DNA of 64,000 nt from Auanema rhodensis. Its lineage: Eukaryota > Nematoda > Chromadorea > Rhabditida > Rhabditidae. Below the pieces are notes generated by a model, which was not told the origin of the DNA, did no database searches, and saw nothing but the letters and a program-made list of their open reading frames with translations. Position 1 is the first letter of the stretch, and each line of letters begins with the position of its first letter. The translations under genes and the position numbers were made by a program. The stretch lies in the NCBI GenBank assembly GCA_964057225.1, contig OZ059898.1, positions 9,672,001 to 9,736,000 on the forward strand, given 5' to 3'. Below are positions 11,311 to 22,512 of this stretch, piece after piece.

Positions 11311-14300
11311 GATTTGAAGAGAATTGTAAGTTTTAGAAAATAATTAAAAATTAGTTCTCTCTACTATTAACTGATTGTCGGCTAAAATATGGTAACAGTT
11401 TTTATCAAAAGTTTCCATGATTAAGATTAAACAAAGAAAAAAAATCAAAAAGAAACACTTCTTGTTTACTTACTTGATTATAATACTTGAAATTCCAAAA
11501 ACAGTAGAATAAAATAGAGAAAACGACAAAAACAGTTGAACGATTTGAAGACAATTGTAAGTTTTAGAAAATAATTAAAAATTAGTTCACTCTACTATTA
11601 ACTGATTGTCGGCTAAAATATGGTAACAGTTTTTATAAAAAGGTTTCATGATTAGGACTAAACAAAAAAAAGAATCAAAAAGAAACACTTCTTGTTTACT
11701 TACTTGATTATAATACTTGAAATTCAGAAAAAAGTAAAAAACAATTGAGAAAGCGACATAAACAGTTGAACGATTTGAAGAGAATTGTAAGTTTCAGAAA
11801 AGAATTAAAGTTCAGCTATCTCTACTTTTAACTGATTAACGGCTAAAATAAGGTAACAGTTTTTATTGAAAGTTTCCGTGATTGAGATTAAACAAAGAAA
11901 AAAAAATCAAAGAGAAACACTTCTTGTTTACTTATTTGATTATAACACTTGAAATTCCAACAAAAGTAAAGTGAAACTGTTAAAGCGAGTAAAACTGTTG
12001 AACGATTTGAAGACAATTGTAAGTTTTAGAAAATAATTAAAAATTAGTTCTCTCTACTATTAACTGATTGTCGGCTAAAATATGGTAACAGTTTTTATAA
12101 AAAGTTTCCATGATTAGGATTAAACAAAAAAAAGAATTAAAGAGAAACACTTTTTGTTTACTTATTTGATTATAATACTTGAAATTCCAAAAACAGTAGA
12201 ATAAAATTGAGAAAGCGACAAAAACAGTTGAACGATTTGAAGAGAATTGTATGTTTTAGAAAAGAATTAAAGTTCAGCTATCTCTACTATTAACTGATTA
12301 TCGGCTAAAATAAGGTAACAGTTTTTATTGAAAGTTTCCATGATTGAGATTAAACAAAGAAAAAAAAATCAAAGAGAAACACTTCTTGTTTACTTATTTG
12401 ATTATAATACTTGAAATTCCAAAAACAGTAAAATAAAACTGTTAAAGCGAGTAAAACTGTTGAACGATTTGAAGACAATTGTAAGTTTAAGAAAAGAATT
12501 AAAGTTTAGCTTTGTCTACTATTAACTGATTATCGGCTGAAATATGGTGACAGTTTTTTTTCAAAAGTTTCCATGATTAAGATTAAACAAAGAAAAAAAA
12601 TCAAAGAGAAACACTTCTTGTTTACTAATTTGATCATAACACTTGAAATGCCAACAAAAGTAAAGTAAAACTGTTAAAGCGAGTAAAACTGTTGAACAAT
12701 TTGAAGACAATTGTAAGTTGAAGAAAAAAATTAAAGATTAGCTCTCTCTACTATTAACTGAATGTCGGCTAAAATATGGTAACAGTTTTTATCAAAAGTT
12801 TCCATGATTAAGATTAAACAAAGAAAAAAAATCAAAAAGAAACACTTCTTGTTTACTTACTTGATTATAATACTTGAAATTCCAAAAACAGTAGAATAAA
12901 ATAGAGAAAACGACAAAAACAGTTGAACGATTTGAAGACAATTGTAAGTTTTAGAAAATAATTAAAAATTAGTTCTCTCTACTATTAACTGATTGTCGGC
13001 TAAAATATGGTAACAGTTTTTATAAAAAGGTTCCATGATTAGGATTAAACAAAAAAAAGAATTAAAGAGAAACACTTTTTGTTTACTTATTTGATTATAA
13101 TACTTGAAATTCCAAAAAAAGTAAAAAACAATTGAGAAAGCGACATAAACAGTTGAACGATTTGAAGAGAATTGTAAGTTTCAGAAAAGAATTAAAGTTC
13201 AGCTTTCTCTACTATTAACTGATTATCGGCTAAAATAAGGTAACAGTTTTTATTGAAAGTTTCCATGATTAAGATTAAACAAAGAAAAAAATCAAAGAGA
13301 AACACTTCTTGTTTACTTACTTGATTATAATACTTGAAATTTCAAAAACAGTAAAATAAAATTGAGAAAGCGACAAAAACAGTTGAACGATTTGAAGACA
13401 ATTGTAAGTTTAAGATAAGAATTAAAGTTTAGCTTTGTCTACTATTAACTGTTTATCGGCTGAAATATGGTGACAGTTTTTTTTTAAAAGTTTCCATGAT
13501 TAAGATTAAACAAAGAAAAAAAAATCAAAGAGAAACACTTCTTGTTTACTAATTTGATTATAACACTTGAAAATATAACAAAAGTAAAGTAAAACTGTTA
13601 AAGCGAGTAAAACTGTTGAACAATTTGAAGACAATTGTAAGTTGAAGAAAAAAATTAAAGTTTAGCTCTCTCTACTATTAACTGAATGTCGGCTAAAATA
13701 TGGTAACAGTTTTTATCAAAAGTTTCCATGATTAAGATTAAACAAAGAAAAAAAATCAAAAAGAAACACTTCTTGTTTACTTACTTGATTATAATACTTG
13801 AAATTCCAAAAACAGTAGAATAAAATAGAGAAAACGACAAAAACAGTTGAACGATTTGAAGACAATTGTAAGTTTTAGAAAATAATTAAAAATTAGTTCT
13901 CTCTACTATTAACTGATTGTCGGCTAAAATATGGTAACAGTTTTTATAAAAAGGTTCCATGATTAGGATTAAACAAAAAAAAGAATTAAAGAGAAACACT
14001 TTTTGTTTACTTATTTGATTATAATACTTGAAATTCCAAAAAAAGTAAAAAACAATTGAGAAAGCGACATAAACAGTTGAACGATTTGAAGAGAATTGTA
14101 AGTTTCAGAAAAGAATTAAAGTTCAGCTATCTTTACTTTTAACTGATTAACGGCTAAAATAAGGTAACAGTTTTTATTGAAAGTTTCCGTGATTGAGATT
14201 AAAGAAAGAAAAAAAAATCAAAGAGAAACACTTCTTGTTTACTTATTTGATTATAACACTTGAAATTCCAACAAAAGTAAAGTAAAACTGTTAAAGCGAG

Positions 14301-14545
14301 TAAAACTGTTGAACGATTTGAAGACAATTGTAAGTTGAAGAAAAAAATTAAAGTTCAGCTATCTCTACTTTCAACTGATTAACGGCTAAAATATAGTAAC
14401 AGTTTTCATTAAAAGTTTCCATGATTAAGATTAAACAAAGAAAAAAAATCAGAGAGAAACACTTCTTGTATACTAATTTGATTATAACACTTGAAAATCC
14501 AACAAAAGTAAAATAAAACTGTGAAAGCGGGTAAAACTGTTGAAC
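11311..14545. repeat. Run of 14 satellite monomers
   Basis: The first long gene-free stretch. Within it, 12.7-13.2 kb and 13.6-14.1 kb resemble each other at a spacing of four monomers. A private attaaagaaag occurs near 14200. Confidence 0.93.
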
Positions 14546-14595
14546 TAAAACAGTCTTTATAAAATATAAATGATATATTTTTATAAAAGTGAAGT

Positions 14596-14641
14596 TGCAT
14601 CGGCGTGGCAGGCGAGCATTCTACCACTGAACCACCGATGC
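14596..14641 (-). pseudogene. Truncated tRNA-Gly(GCC) (copy 6)
   Basis: Same 46 nt. The neighbouring monomer has atcagagag and cttgtatac, shared with the copies at 24179, 30162 and 34174. An intact gene follows 843 bp away, as it does at 24179 and 30162. Confidence 0.9.
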
Positions 14642-14692
14642 TTCGAAAATGTTAGATTGTTTCCGAAAAATTATGAAAAGTCAAGTTCTACT

Positions 14693-15388
14693 GATTTGAA
14701 GAGAATTGTAAGTTTTAGAAAATAATTAAAAATTAGTTCTCTCTACTATTAACTGATTGTCGGCTAAAATATGGTAACAGTTTTTATAAAAAGTTTCCAT
14801 GATTAGGATTAAACAAAGAAAAAAAAATCAAAGAGAAACACTTCTTGTTTACTTATTTGATTATAATACTTGAAATTCCAAAAACAGTAAAATAAAACTG
14901 TTAAAGCGAGTAAAACTGTTGAACGATTTGAAGACAATTGTAAGTTTAAGAAAAGAATTAAAGTTTAGCTCTCTCTACTATTAACTGATTATCGGCTAAA
15001 ATATAGTAACAGTTTTTATTAAAAGTTTCCATGATTAAGATTAAACAAAGAAAAAAAATCAAAGAGAAACACTTCTTGTTTACTTATTTGATTATAACAC
15101 TTGAAATTCCAAAAACAGTAAAATAAAATTGAGAAAGCGACAAAAACAGTTGAACGATTTGAAGACAATTGTAAGTTTAAGAAAAGAATTAAAGTTTAGC
15201 TTTGTCTACTATTAACTGATTATCGGCTGAAATATGGTGACAGTTTTTTTTTAAAAGTTTCCATGATTAAGATTAAACAAAGAAAAAAAAATCAAAGAGA
15301 AACACTTCTTGTTTACTAATTTGATTATAACACTTGAAAATCCAACAAAAGTAAAAAAAAACTGTGAAAGCGGGTAAAACTGTTGAAC
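14693..15388. repeat. Run of 3 satellite monomers
   Basis: Three 232-bp monomers linking a truncated and a full tRNA. The same triplet recurs at 24276 and 30259. Confidence 0.93.
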
Positions 15389-15427
15389 TATAACAGTCTT
15401 TATAAAATATAAATGATATTTTTTTAT

Positions 15428-15431
15428 AAAA
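15428..15431 (-). terminator. Pol III terminator of tRNA-Gly (TTTT), representative
   Basis: On the minus strand the tRNA 3' end is followed by seven nucleotides (ACTTCAC) and then TTTT, the minimal Pol III stop. A second TTTT lies about 24 nt further on (15404-15407) as a possible back-up. The same TTTT occurs 8-11 bases left of all 32 tRNA left ends, including the truncated ones. Confidence 0.8.
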
Positions 15432-15438
15432 GTGAAGT

Positions 15439-15509
15439 TGCATCGGCCGGGAATCGAACCCGGGTCGCCCGCGTGGCAGGCGAGCATTCTACCACTGAAC
15501 CACCGATGC
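15439..15509 (-). tRNA. tRNA-Gly-GCC: tRNA-Gly(GCC), intact
   Basis: Majority gene body. The 3' flank has gaactataacag, a one-base mark shared with the genes at 25022, 31005, 47355, 49833, 55720 and 57453, which defines a cassette lineage spread over 42 kb. Confidence 0.95.
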
Positions 15510-15533
15510 TTCGAAAATGTTAGATTGTTTCCG

Positions 15534-15548
15534 AAAAATTATGAAAAG
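15534..15548 (-). promoter_or_regulatory. AT-rich upstream element of tRNA-Gly, representative
   Basis: On the minus strand about 25-39 nt upstream of the mature tRNA 5' end lies CTTTTCATAATTTTT, an AT-rich block at the distance where TATA-like elements help Pol III in some animals. It is weak evidence in AT-rich DNA. The loci at 18,839 and 34,174 carry a changed base in it (ttagg for ttatg on the plus strand), and the locus at 3,710 reads tcatg. Confidence 0.3.
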
Positions 15549-15560
15549 TCAAGTTCTACT

Positions 15561-15790
15561 GATTTGAAGAGAATTGTAAGTTTTAGAAAATAATTAAAAA
15601 TTAGTTCTCTCTACTATTAACTGATTGTCGGCTAAAATATGGTAACAGTTTTAATAAAAAGTTTCCATGATTAGGATTAAACAAAAAAAAGAATTAAAGA
15701 GAAACACTTTTTGTTTACTTATTTGATTATAATACTTGAAATTCCAAAAACAGTAGAATAAAATTGAGAAAGCGACAAAAACAGTTGAAC
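15561..15790. repeat. Representative satellite monomer, family A (230 bp)
   Basis: This defines one monomer in the phase set by the cassettes: it begins gatttgaag and ends gttgaac. In order it holds a gaattgtaag block, a variable A-rich block, tactattaactgatt, a cggctaaaatat block, gtttccatgatt, the A-tract, gaaacactt and a tail. Family A tails read ccaaaaacagt, then gagaaagcgacaaaaacag. A and B tails are combined freely with different front halves, so monomers are mosaics. Confidence 0.9.
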
Positions 15791-16020
15791 GATTTGAAGA
15801 GAATTGTAAGTTTTAGAAAAGAATTAAAGTTCAGCTATCTCTACTATTAACTGATTATCGGCTAAAATAAGGTAACAGTTTTTATTGAAAGTTTCCATGA
15901 TTGAGATTAAACAAAGAAAAAAATCAAAGAGAAACACTTCTTGTTTACTAATTTGATCATAACACTTGAAATGCCAACAAAAGTAAAGTAAAACTGTTAA
16001 AGCGAGTAAAACTGTTGAAC
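15791..16020. repeat. Representative satellite monomer, family B (230 bp)
   Basis: Same plan as family A, but the last 60-70 bp differ: the tail reads ccaacaaaagtaaag, then taaagcgagtaaaactg, before gttgaac. A third tail type with gaaagcgggtaaaactg is found only in the monomer immediately left of a cassette, so it marks the cassette neighbourhood. Confidence 0.88.
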
Positions 16021-17900
16021 GATTTGAAGACAATTGTAAGTTGAAGAAAAAAATTAAAGTTTAGCTCTCTCTACTATTAACTGATTATCGGCTAAAATAT
16101 AGTAACAGTTTTTATTAAAAGTTTCCATGATTAAGATTAAACAAAGAAAAAAATCAAAGAAAAACACTTCTTGTTTACTAATTTGATCATAACACTTGAA
16201 ATGCCAACAAAAGTAAAGTAAAACTGTTAAAGCGAGTAAAACTGTTGAACAATTTGAAGACAATTGTAAGTTGAAGAAAAAAATTAAAGTTTAGCTCTCT
16301 CTACTATTAACTGAATGTCGGCTAAAATATGGTAACAGTTTTTATCAAAAGTTTCCATGATTAAGATTAAACAAAGAAAAAAAATCAAAAAGAAACACTT
16401 CTTGTTTACTTACTTGATTATAATACTTGAAATTCCAAAAACAGTAAAATAAAATTGAGAAAGCGACAAAAACAGTTGAACGATTTGAAGACAATTGTAA
16501 GTTTAAGAAAAGAATTAAAGTTTAGCTTTGTCTACTATTAACTGATTATCGGCTGAAATATGGTGACAGTTTTTTTTTTAAAGTTTTCATGATTAGGATT
16601 AAACAAAAAAAAGAATCAAAAAGAAACACTTCTTGTTTACTTATTTGATTATAACACTTGAAATTCCAACAAAAGTAAAGTAAAACTGTTGAAGCGAGTA
16701 AAACTGTTGAACGATTTGAAGACAATTGTAAGTTGAAGAAAAAAATTAAAGTTTAGCTCTCTCTACTATTAACCGATTATCGGCTAAAATATAGTAACAG
16801 TTTTTATTAAAAGTTTCCATGATTAAGATTAAACAAAGAAAAAAAATCAAAGAAAAACACTTCTTGTTTACTAATTTGATCATAACACTTGAAATGCCAA
16901 CAAAAGTAAAGTAAAACTGTTAAAGCGAGTAAAACTGTTGAACAATTTGAAGACAATTGTAAGTTGAAGAAAAAAATTAAAGTTTAGCTCTCTCTACTAT
17001 TAACTGAATGTCGGCTAAAATATGGTAACAGTTTTAATAAAAAGTTTCCATGATTAGGATTAAACAAAAAAAAGAATTAAAGAGAAACACTTTTTGTTTA
17101 CTTATTTGATTATAATACTTGAAATTCCAAAAACAGTAAAATAAAATTGAGAAAGCGACAAAAACAGTTGAACGATTTGAAGACAATTGTAAGTTTAAGA
17201 AAAGAATTAAAGTTTAGCTTTGTCTACTATTAACTGATTATCGGCTGAAATATGGTGACAGTTTTTTTTTAAAAGTTTTCATGATTAGGATTAAACAAAA
17301 AAAAGAATCAAAAAGAAACACTTCTTGTTTACTAATTTGATCATAACACTTGAAATGCCAACAAAAGTAAAGTAAAACTGTTAAAGCGAGTAAAACTGTT
17401 GAACGATTTGAAGACAATTGTAAGTTGAAGAAAAAAATTAAAGTTTAGCTCTCTCTACTATTAACTGATTATCGGCTAAAATATAGTAACAGTTTTTATT
17501 AAAAGTTTCCATGATTAAGATTAAACAAAGAAAAAAAATCAAAGAAAAACACTTCTTGTTTACTAATTTGATCATAACACTTGAAATGCCAACAAAAGTG
17601 AAGTAAAACTGTTAAAGCGAGTAAAACTGTTGAACAATTTGAAGACAATTGTAAGTTGAAGAAAAAAATTAAAGTTTAGCTCTCTCTACTATTAACTGAA
17701 TGTCGGCTAAAATATGGTAACAGTTTTTATCAAAAGTTTCCATGATTAAGATTAAACAAAGAAAAAAAATCAAAAAGAAACACTTCTTGTTTACTTACTT
17801 GATTATAATACTTGAAATTCCAAAAACAGTAGAATAAAATAGAGAAAACGACAAGAACAGTTGAACGATTTGAAGACAATTGTAAGTTTTAGAAAATAAT
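16021..17900. repeat. 693-bp trimer higher-order repeat without a cassette
   Basis: Three monomer subtypes alternate in fixed order: gattatcggctaaaatatag, then gaatgtcggctaaaatatgg, then gattatcggctgaaatatgg. The period is about 692-693 bp for roughly 2.7 cycles. The same order recurs near 31.6-33.4 kb, 48.0-49.1 kb and 50.4-53.5 kb. Confidence 0.8.
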
Positions 17901-18838
17901 TAAAAATTAGTTCTCTCTACTATTAACTGATTGTCGGCTAAAATATGGTAACAGTTTTTATAAAAAGGTTCCATGATTAGGACTAAACAAAAAAAAATCA
18001 AAAAGAAACACTTCTTGTTTACTTACTTGATTATAATACTTAAAATTCAAAAAAAAGTAAAAAACAATTGAGAAAGCGACATAAACAGTTGAACGATTTG
18101 AAGAGAATTGTAAGTTTCAGAAAAGAATTAAAGTTCAGCTATCTCTACTTTTAACTGATTACCGGCTAAAATAAGGTAACAGTTTTTATTGAAAGTTTCC
18201 GTGATTGAGATTAAACAAAGAAAAAAAAATCAAAGAGAAACACTTCTTGTTTACTTATTTGATTATAACACTTGAAATTCCAACAAAAGTAAAGTAAAAC
18301 TGTTAAAGCGAGTAAAACTGTTGAACGATTTGAAGACAATTGTAAGTTGAAGAAAAAAATTAAAGTTCAGCTATCTCTACTTTCAACTGATTAACGGCTA
18401 AAATATAGTAACAGTTTTTATTAAAAGTTTCCATGATTAAGATTAAACAAAGAAAAAAATCAAAGAGAAACACTTCTTGTATACTTACTTGATTATAATA
18501 CTTGAAATTTCAAAAACAGTAAAATAAAATTGAGAAAGCGACAAAAACAGTTGAACGATTTGAAGACAATTGTAAGTTTAAGATAAGAATTAAAGTTTAG
18601 CTTTGTCTACTATTAACTGTTTATCGGCTGAAATATGGTGACAGTTTTTTTTTAAAAGTTTCCATGATTAAGATTAAACAAAGAAAAAAAATCAAAGAGA
18701 AACACTTCTTGTTTACTAATTTGATTATAACACTTGAAAATATAACAAAAGTAAAAAAAAACTGTGAAAGCGGGTAAAACTGTTGAACTAAAACAGTCTT
18801 TATAAAATATAAATGATATATTTTTATAAAAGTGAAGT

Positions 18839-18884
18839 TGCATCGGCGTGGCAGGCGAGCATTCTACCACTGAACCACCGATGC
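18839..18884 (-). pseudogene. Truncated tRNA-Gly(GCC) (copy 7)
   Basis: Same 46 nt. The 5' flank has ttagg for ttatg (plus strand near 18915), shared only with the copy at 34174. The left monomer has aatataac, which is otherwise linked to full genes at 20831, 22391, 26582 and 28143, so this cassette sits in a recombinant background. Confidence 0.9.
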
Positions 18885-18935
18885 TTCGAAAATGTTAGAT
18901 TGTTTCCGAAAAATTAGGAAAAGTCAAGTTCTACT

Positions 18936-20780
18936 GATTTGAAGAGAATTGTAAGTTTTAGAAAATAATTAAAAATTAGTTCTCTCTACTATTAACTGAT
19001 TGTCGGCTAAAATATGGTAACAGTTTTTATAAAAAGTTTCCATGATTAGGATTAAACAAAAAAAAGAATTAAAGAGAAACACTTTTTGTTTACTTATTTG
19101 ATTATAATACTTGAAATTCCAAAAACAGTAGAATAAAATTGAGAAAGCGACAAAAACAGTTGAACGATTTGAAGAGAATTGTATGTTTTAGAAAAGAATT
19201 AAAGTTCAGCTATCTCTACTATTAACTGATTATCGGCTAAAATAAGGTAACAGTTTTTATTGAAAGTTTCCATGATTGAGATTAAACAAAGAAAAAAAAA
19301 TCAAAGAGAAACACTTCTTGTTTACTTATTTGATTATAATACTTGAAATTCCAAAAACAGTAAAATAAAACTGTTAAAGCGAGTAAAACTGTTGAACGAT
19401 TTGAAGAGAATTGTAAGTTTTAGAAAATAATTAAAAATTAGTTCTCTCTACTATTAACTGATTGTCGGCTAAAATATGGTAACAGTTTTTATAAAAAGTT
19501 TCCATGATTAGGATTAAACAAAAAAAAGAATTAAAGAGAAACACTTTTTGTTTACTTATTTGATTATAATACTTGAAATTCCAAAAACAGTAGAATAAAA
19601 TTGAGAAAGCGACAAAAACAGTTGAACGATTTGAAGAGAATTGTCAGTTTTAGAAAAGAATTAAAGTTCAGCTATCTCTACTATTAACTGACTATCGGCT
19701 AAAATAAGGTAACAGTTTTTATTGAAAGTTTCCATGATTAAGATTAAACAAAAAAAAGAATCAAAAAGAAACACTTTTTGTTTACTTATTTGATTATAAT
19801 ACTTGAAATTCCAAAAACAGTAGAATAAAATTGAGAAAGCGACAAAAACAGTTGAACGATTTGAAGACAATTGTAAGTTTTAGAAAATAATTAAAAATTA
19901 GTTCTCTCTACTATTAACTGATTGTCGGCTAAAATATGGTAACAGTTTTTATAAAAAGTTTCCATGATTAGGATTAAACAAAAAAAAGAATCAAAAAGAA
20001 ACACTTCTTGTTTACTCATTTGATTATAACACTTGAAATTCCAACAAAAGTGAAGTAAAACTGTTAAAGCGAGTAAAACTGTTGAACGATTTGAAGACAA
20101 TTGTAAGTTGAAGAAAAAAATTAAAGTTTAGCTCTCTCTACTATTAACTGATTATCGGCTAAAATATAGTAACAGTTTTTATTAAAAGTTTCCATGATTA
20201 AGATTAAACAAAGAAAAAAAATCAAAGAAAAACACTTCTTGTTTACTAATTTGATCATAACACTTGAAATTCCAAAAACAGTAGAATAAAATAGAGAAAA
20301 CGACAAAAACAGTTGAACGATTTGAAGACAATTGTAAGTTTTAGAAAATAATTAAAAATTAGTTCTCTCTACTATTAACTGATTGTCGGCTAAAATATGG
20401 TAACAGTTTTTATAAAAAGGTTCCATGATTAGGACTAAACAAAAAAAAGAATTAAAGAGAAACACTTTTTGTTTACTTATTTGATTATAATACTTGAAAT
20501 TCCAACAAAAGTAAAGTAAAACTGTTGAAGCGAGTAAAACTGTTGAACGATTTGAAGACAATTGTAAGTTGAAGAAAAAAATTAAAGTTTAGCTCTCTCT
20601 ACTATTAACTGATTATCGGCTAAAATATAGTAACAGTTTTTATTAAAAGTTTCCATGATTAAGATTAAACAAAGAAAAAAAAATCAAAGAGAAACACTTC
20701 TTGTTTACTAATTTGATTATAACACTTGAAAATATAACAAAAGTAAAAAAAAACTGTGAAAGCGGGTAAAACTGTTGAAC
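18936..20780. repeat. Run of 8 satellite monomers
   Basis: Monomers only. Marks include attgtatgtttt near 19180, gactatcgg near 19690 and attgtcagtttt near 19642. The start matches 34271 onward, but with two more monomers here. Confidence 0.93.
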
Positions 20781-20830
20781 TAAAACAGTCTTTATAAAAT
20801 ATAAATGATATTTTTTTATAAAAGTGAAGT

Positions 20831-20901
20831 TGCATCGGCCGGGAATCGAACCCGGGTCGCCCGCGTGGCAGGCGAGCATTCTACCACTGAACCACCGATG
20901 C
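20831..20901 (-). tRNA. tRNA-Gly-GCC: tRNA-Gly(GCC), intact
   Basis: Majority gene body with gaactaaaacag and gatattttttt. The left neighbour monomer has aatataac. First of a pair spaced 1,560 bp. Confidence 0.95.
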
Positions 20902-20952
20902 TTCGAAAATGTTAGATTGTTTCCGAAAAATTATGAAAAGTCAAGTTCTACT

Positions 20953-22340
20953 GATTTGAAGAGAATTGTAAGTTTTAGAAAATAATTAAAAATTAGTTCT
21001 CTCTACTATTAACTGATTGTCGGCTAAAATATGGTAACAGTTTTAATAAAAAGTTTCCATGATTAGGATTAAACAAAAAAAAGAATTAAAGAGAAACACT
21101 TTTTGTTTACTTATTTGATTATAATACTTGAAATTCCAAAAACAGTAGAATAAAATTGAGAAAGCGACAAAAACAGTTGAACGATTTGAAGAGAATTGTA
21201 TGTTTTAGAAAAGAATTAAAGTTCAGCTATCTCTACTATTAACTGATTATCGGCTAAAATAAGGTAACAGTTTTTATTGAAAGTTTCCATGATTGAGATT
21301 AAACAAAGAAAAAAAAATCAAAGAGAAACACTTCTTGTTTACTTATTTGATTATAATACTTGAAATTCCAAAAACAGTAAAATAAAACTGTTAAAGCGAG
21401 TAAAACTGTTGAACGATTTGAAGACAATTGTAAGTTTAAGAAAAGAATTAAAGTTTAGCTTTGTCTACTATGAACTGATTATCGGCTGAAATATGGTGAC
21501 AGTTTTTTTCTAAAAGTTTCCATGATTAAGATTAAACAAAGAAAAAAAAATCAAAGAGAAACACTTCTTGTTTACTAATTTGATCATAACACTTGAAATG
21601 CCAACAAAAGTAAAGTAAAACTGTTAAAGCGAGTAAAACTGTTGAACAATTTGAAGACAATTGTAAGTTGAAGAAAAAAATTAAAGTTTAGCTCTCTCTA
21701 CTATTAACTGAATGTCGGCTAAAATATGGTAACAGTTTTTATCAAAAGTTTCCATGATTAAGATTAAACAAAGAAAAAAAATCAAAAAGAAACACTTCTT
21801 GTTTACTTACTTGATTATAATACTTGAAATTCCAAAAACAGTAGAATAAAATAGAGAAAACGACAAAAACAGTTGAACGATTTGAAGACAATTGTAAGTT
21901 TTAGAAAATAATTAAAAATTAGTTCTCTCTACTATTAACTGATTGTCGGCTAAAATATGGTAACAGTTTTTATCAAAAGTTTCCATGATTAGGACTAAAC
22001 AAAAAAAAGAATTAAAGAGAAACACTTTTTGTTTACTTATTTGATTATAATACTTGAAATTCCAACAAAAGTAAAGTAAAACTGTTGAAGCGAGTAAAAC
22101 TGTTGAACGATTTGAAGACAATTGTAAGTTGAAGAAAAAAATTAAAGTTTAGCTCTCTCTACTATTAACTGATTATCGGCTAAAATATAGTAACAGTTTT
22201 TATTAAAAGTTTCCATGATTAAGATTAAACAAAGAAAAAAAAATCAAAGAGAAACACTTCTTGTTTACTAATTTGATTATAACACTTGAAAATATAACAA
22301 AAGTAAAAAAAAACTGTAAAAGCGGGTAAAACTGTTGAAC
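20953..22340. repeat. Run of 6 satellite monomers (1,560-bp HOR unit)
   Basis: Six monomers plus one cassette make a 1,560-bp unit, repeated at 25144 and 26704 and, in part, at 22513 and 28265. A private actatgaactg occurs near 21468. Confidence 0.92.
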
Positions 22341-22390
22341 TAAAACAGTCTTTATAAAATATAAATGATATTTTTTTATAAAAGTGAAGT

Positions 22391-22461
22391 TGCATCGGCC
22401 GGGAATCGAACCCGGGTCGCCCGCGTGGCAGGCGAGCATTCTACCACTGAACCACCGATGC
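22391..22461 (-). tRNA. tRNA-Gly-GCC: tRNA-Gly(GCC), intact
   Basis: Majority gene body. The left neighbour has a private actgtaaaagcggg (gtgaaag elsewhere). Same cassette lineage as 20831. Confidence 0.95.
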
Positions 22462-22512
22462 TTCGAAAATGTTAGATTGTTTCCGAAAAATTATGAAAAG
22501 TCAAGTTCTACT

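Larger units (their letters stand above)
9230..12250. repeat. 1,761-bp higher-order repeat, two overlapping copies
   Basis: About 9230-10490 and 10991-12250 match at offset 1,761, including the truncated tRNA, the rare aaaatgaaactg and a private ttagttcactctac. The period equals seven monomers plus one truncated cassette. Boundaries are approximate. Confidence 0.8.
15389..15560 (-). repeat. Representative tRNA-Gly cassette (172 bp insertion in a monomer)
   Basis: This is the extra DNA that distinguishes a tRNA-bearing unit from two ordinary adjacent monomers: 50 bp left of the tRNA (3' flank with terminator), the 71-bp tRNA and 51 bp to the right (5' flank). The left boundary follows gttgaac and the right boundary precedes gatttgaag, which are contiguous in ordinary monomers. 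The last bases of the cassette (gttctact) loosely resemble gttgaac, perhaps a decayed target duplication. Across the left boundary actgtt and aacagt form a 6-bp inverted repeat. The other full cassettes have nearly the same size; truncated ones are 147 bp. Confidence 0.88.
14130..18480. repeat. Segmental duplicate, copy 1 (partner about 29.70-34.05 kb)
   Basis: Matches the partner at offset about 15,566 with rare shared marks: a longer T-run before aaagttttcatg near 16570, acaagaacag near 17851 and gattaccggc near 18160. Both contain a truncated and a full tRNA 843 bp apart. Edges are approximate. Confidence 0.8.
15561..18788. repeat. Run of 14 satellite monomers
   Basis: Includes a regular three-monomer super-period (see 16021-17900). 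The last two monomers have the rare aagataagaatt, ctgtttatcgg and aatataac forms. Confidence 0.93.

Noticed and set aside
15377-15397. Inverted repeat actgtt/aacagt as a rho-independent-type terminator hairpin
   Set aside because: Only 6 bp with a 7-nt loop and AT-rich. The Pol III TTTT lies nearer the tRNA and is sufficient; bacterial termination does not apply here.
15251-15487. Minus-strand frames of 72-98 codons that start inside the tRNA gene and run into the next monomer
   Set aside because: They begin within the anticodon region of a recognised tRNA, or with a GTG inside the truncated one, and are chance readings of a structural RNA gene and its terminator.
15505-15521. CENP-B-box-like string at the tRNA 5' end on the minus strand (TTCG....A..CGG)
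   Set aside because: The spacing before CGG is one base short and the final G is T, so it does not fit the CENP-B box consensus. Most of it is explained by the tRNA 5' end.
15773-15795. B-box-like GTTCAACAG on the minus strand of ordinary monomers, suggesting that the satellite itself derives from a tRNA
   Set aside because: It lacks the conserved final C, has no matching A box at the right distance and no cloverleaf around it.
15824-16033. A recurrent minus-strand open frame of about 69 codons in many monomers, rich in F, L, I, Y and looking like a membrane peptide
   Set aside because: It follows from A-rich plus-strand DNA read in reverse. The frame is broken in many monomers by one-base A-tract changes, there is no codon-like pattern of variation, and no promoter or ribosome-start context is evident. 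Its repetition comes from the satellite repetition.
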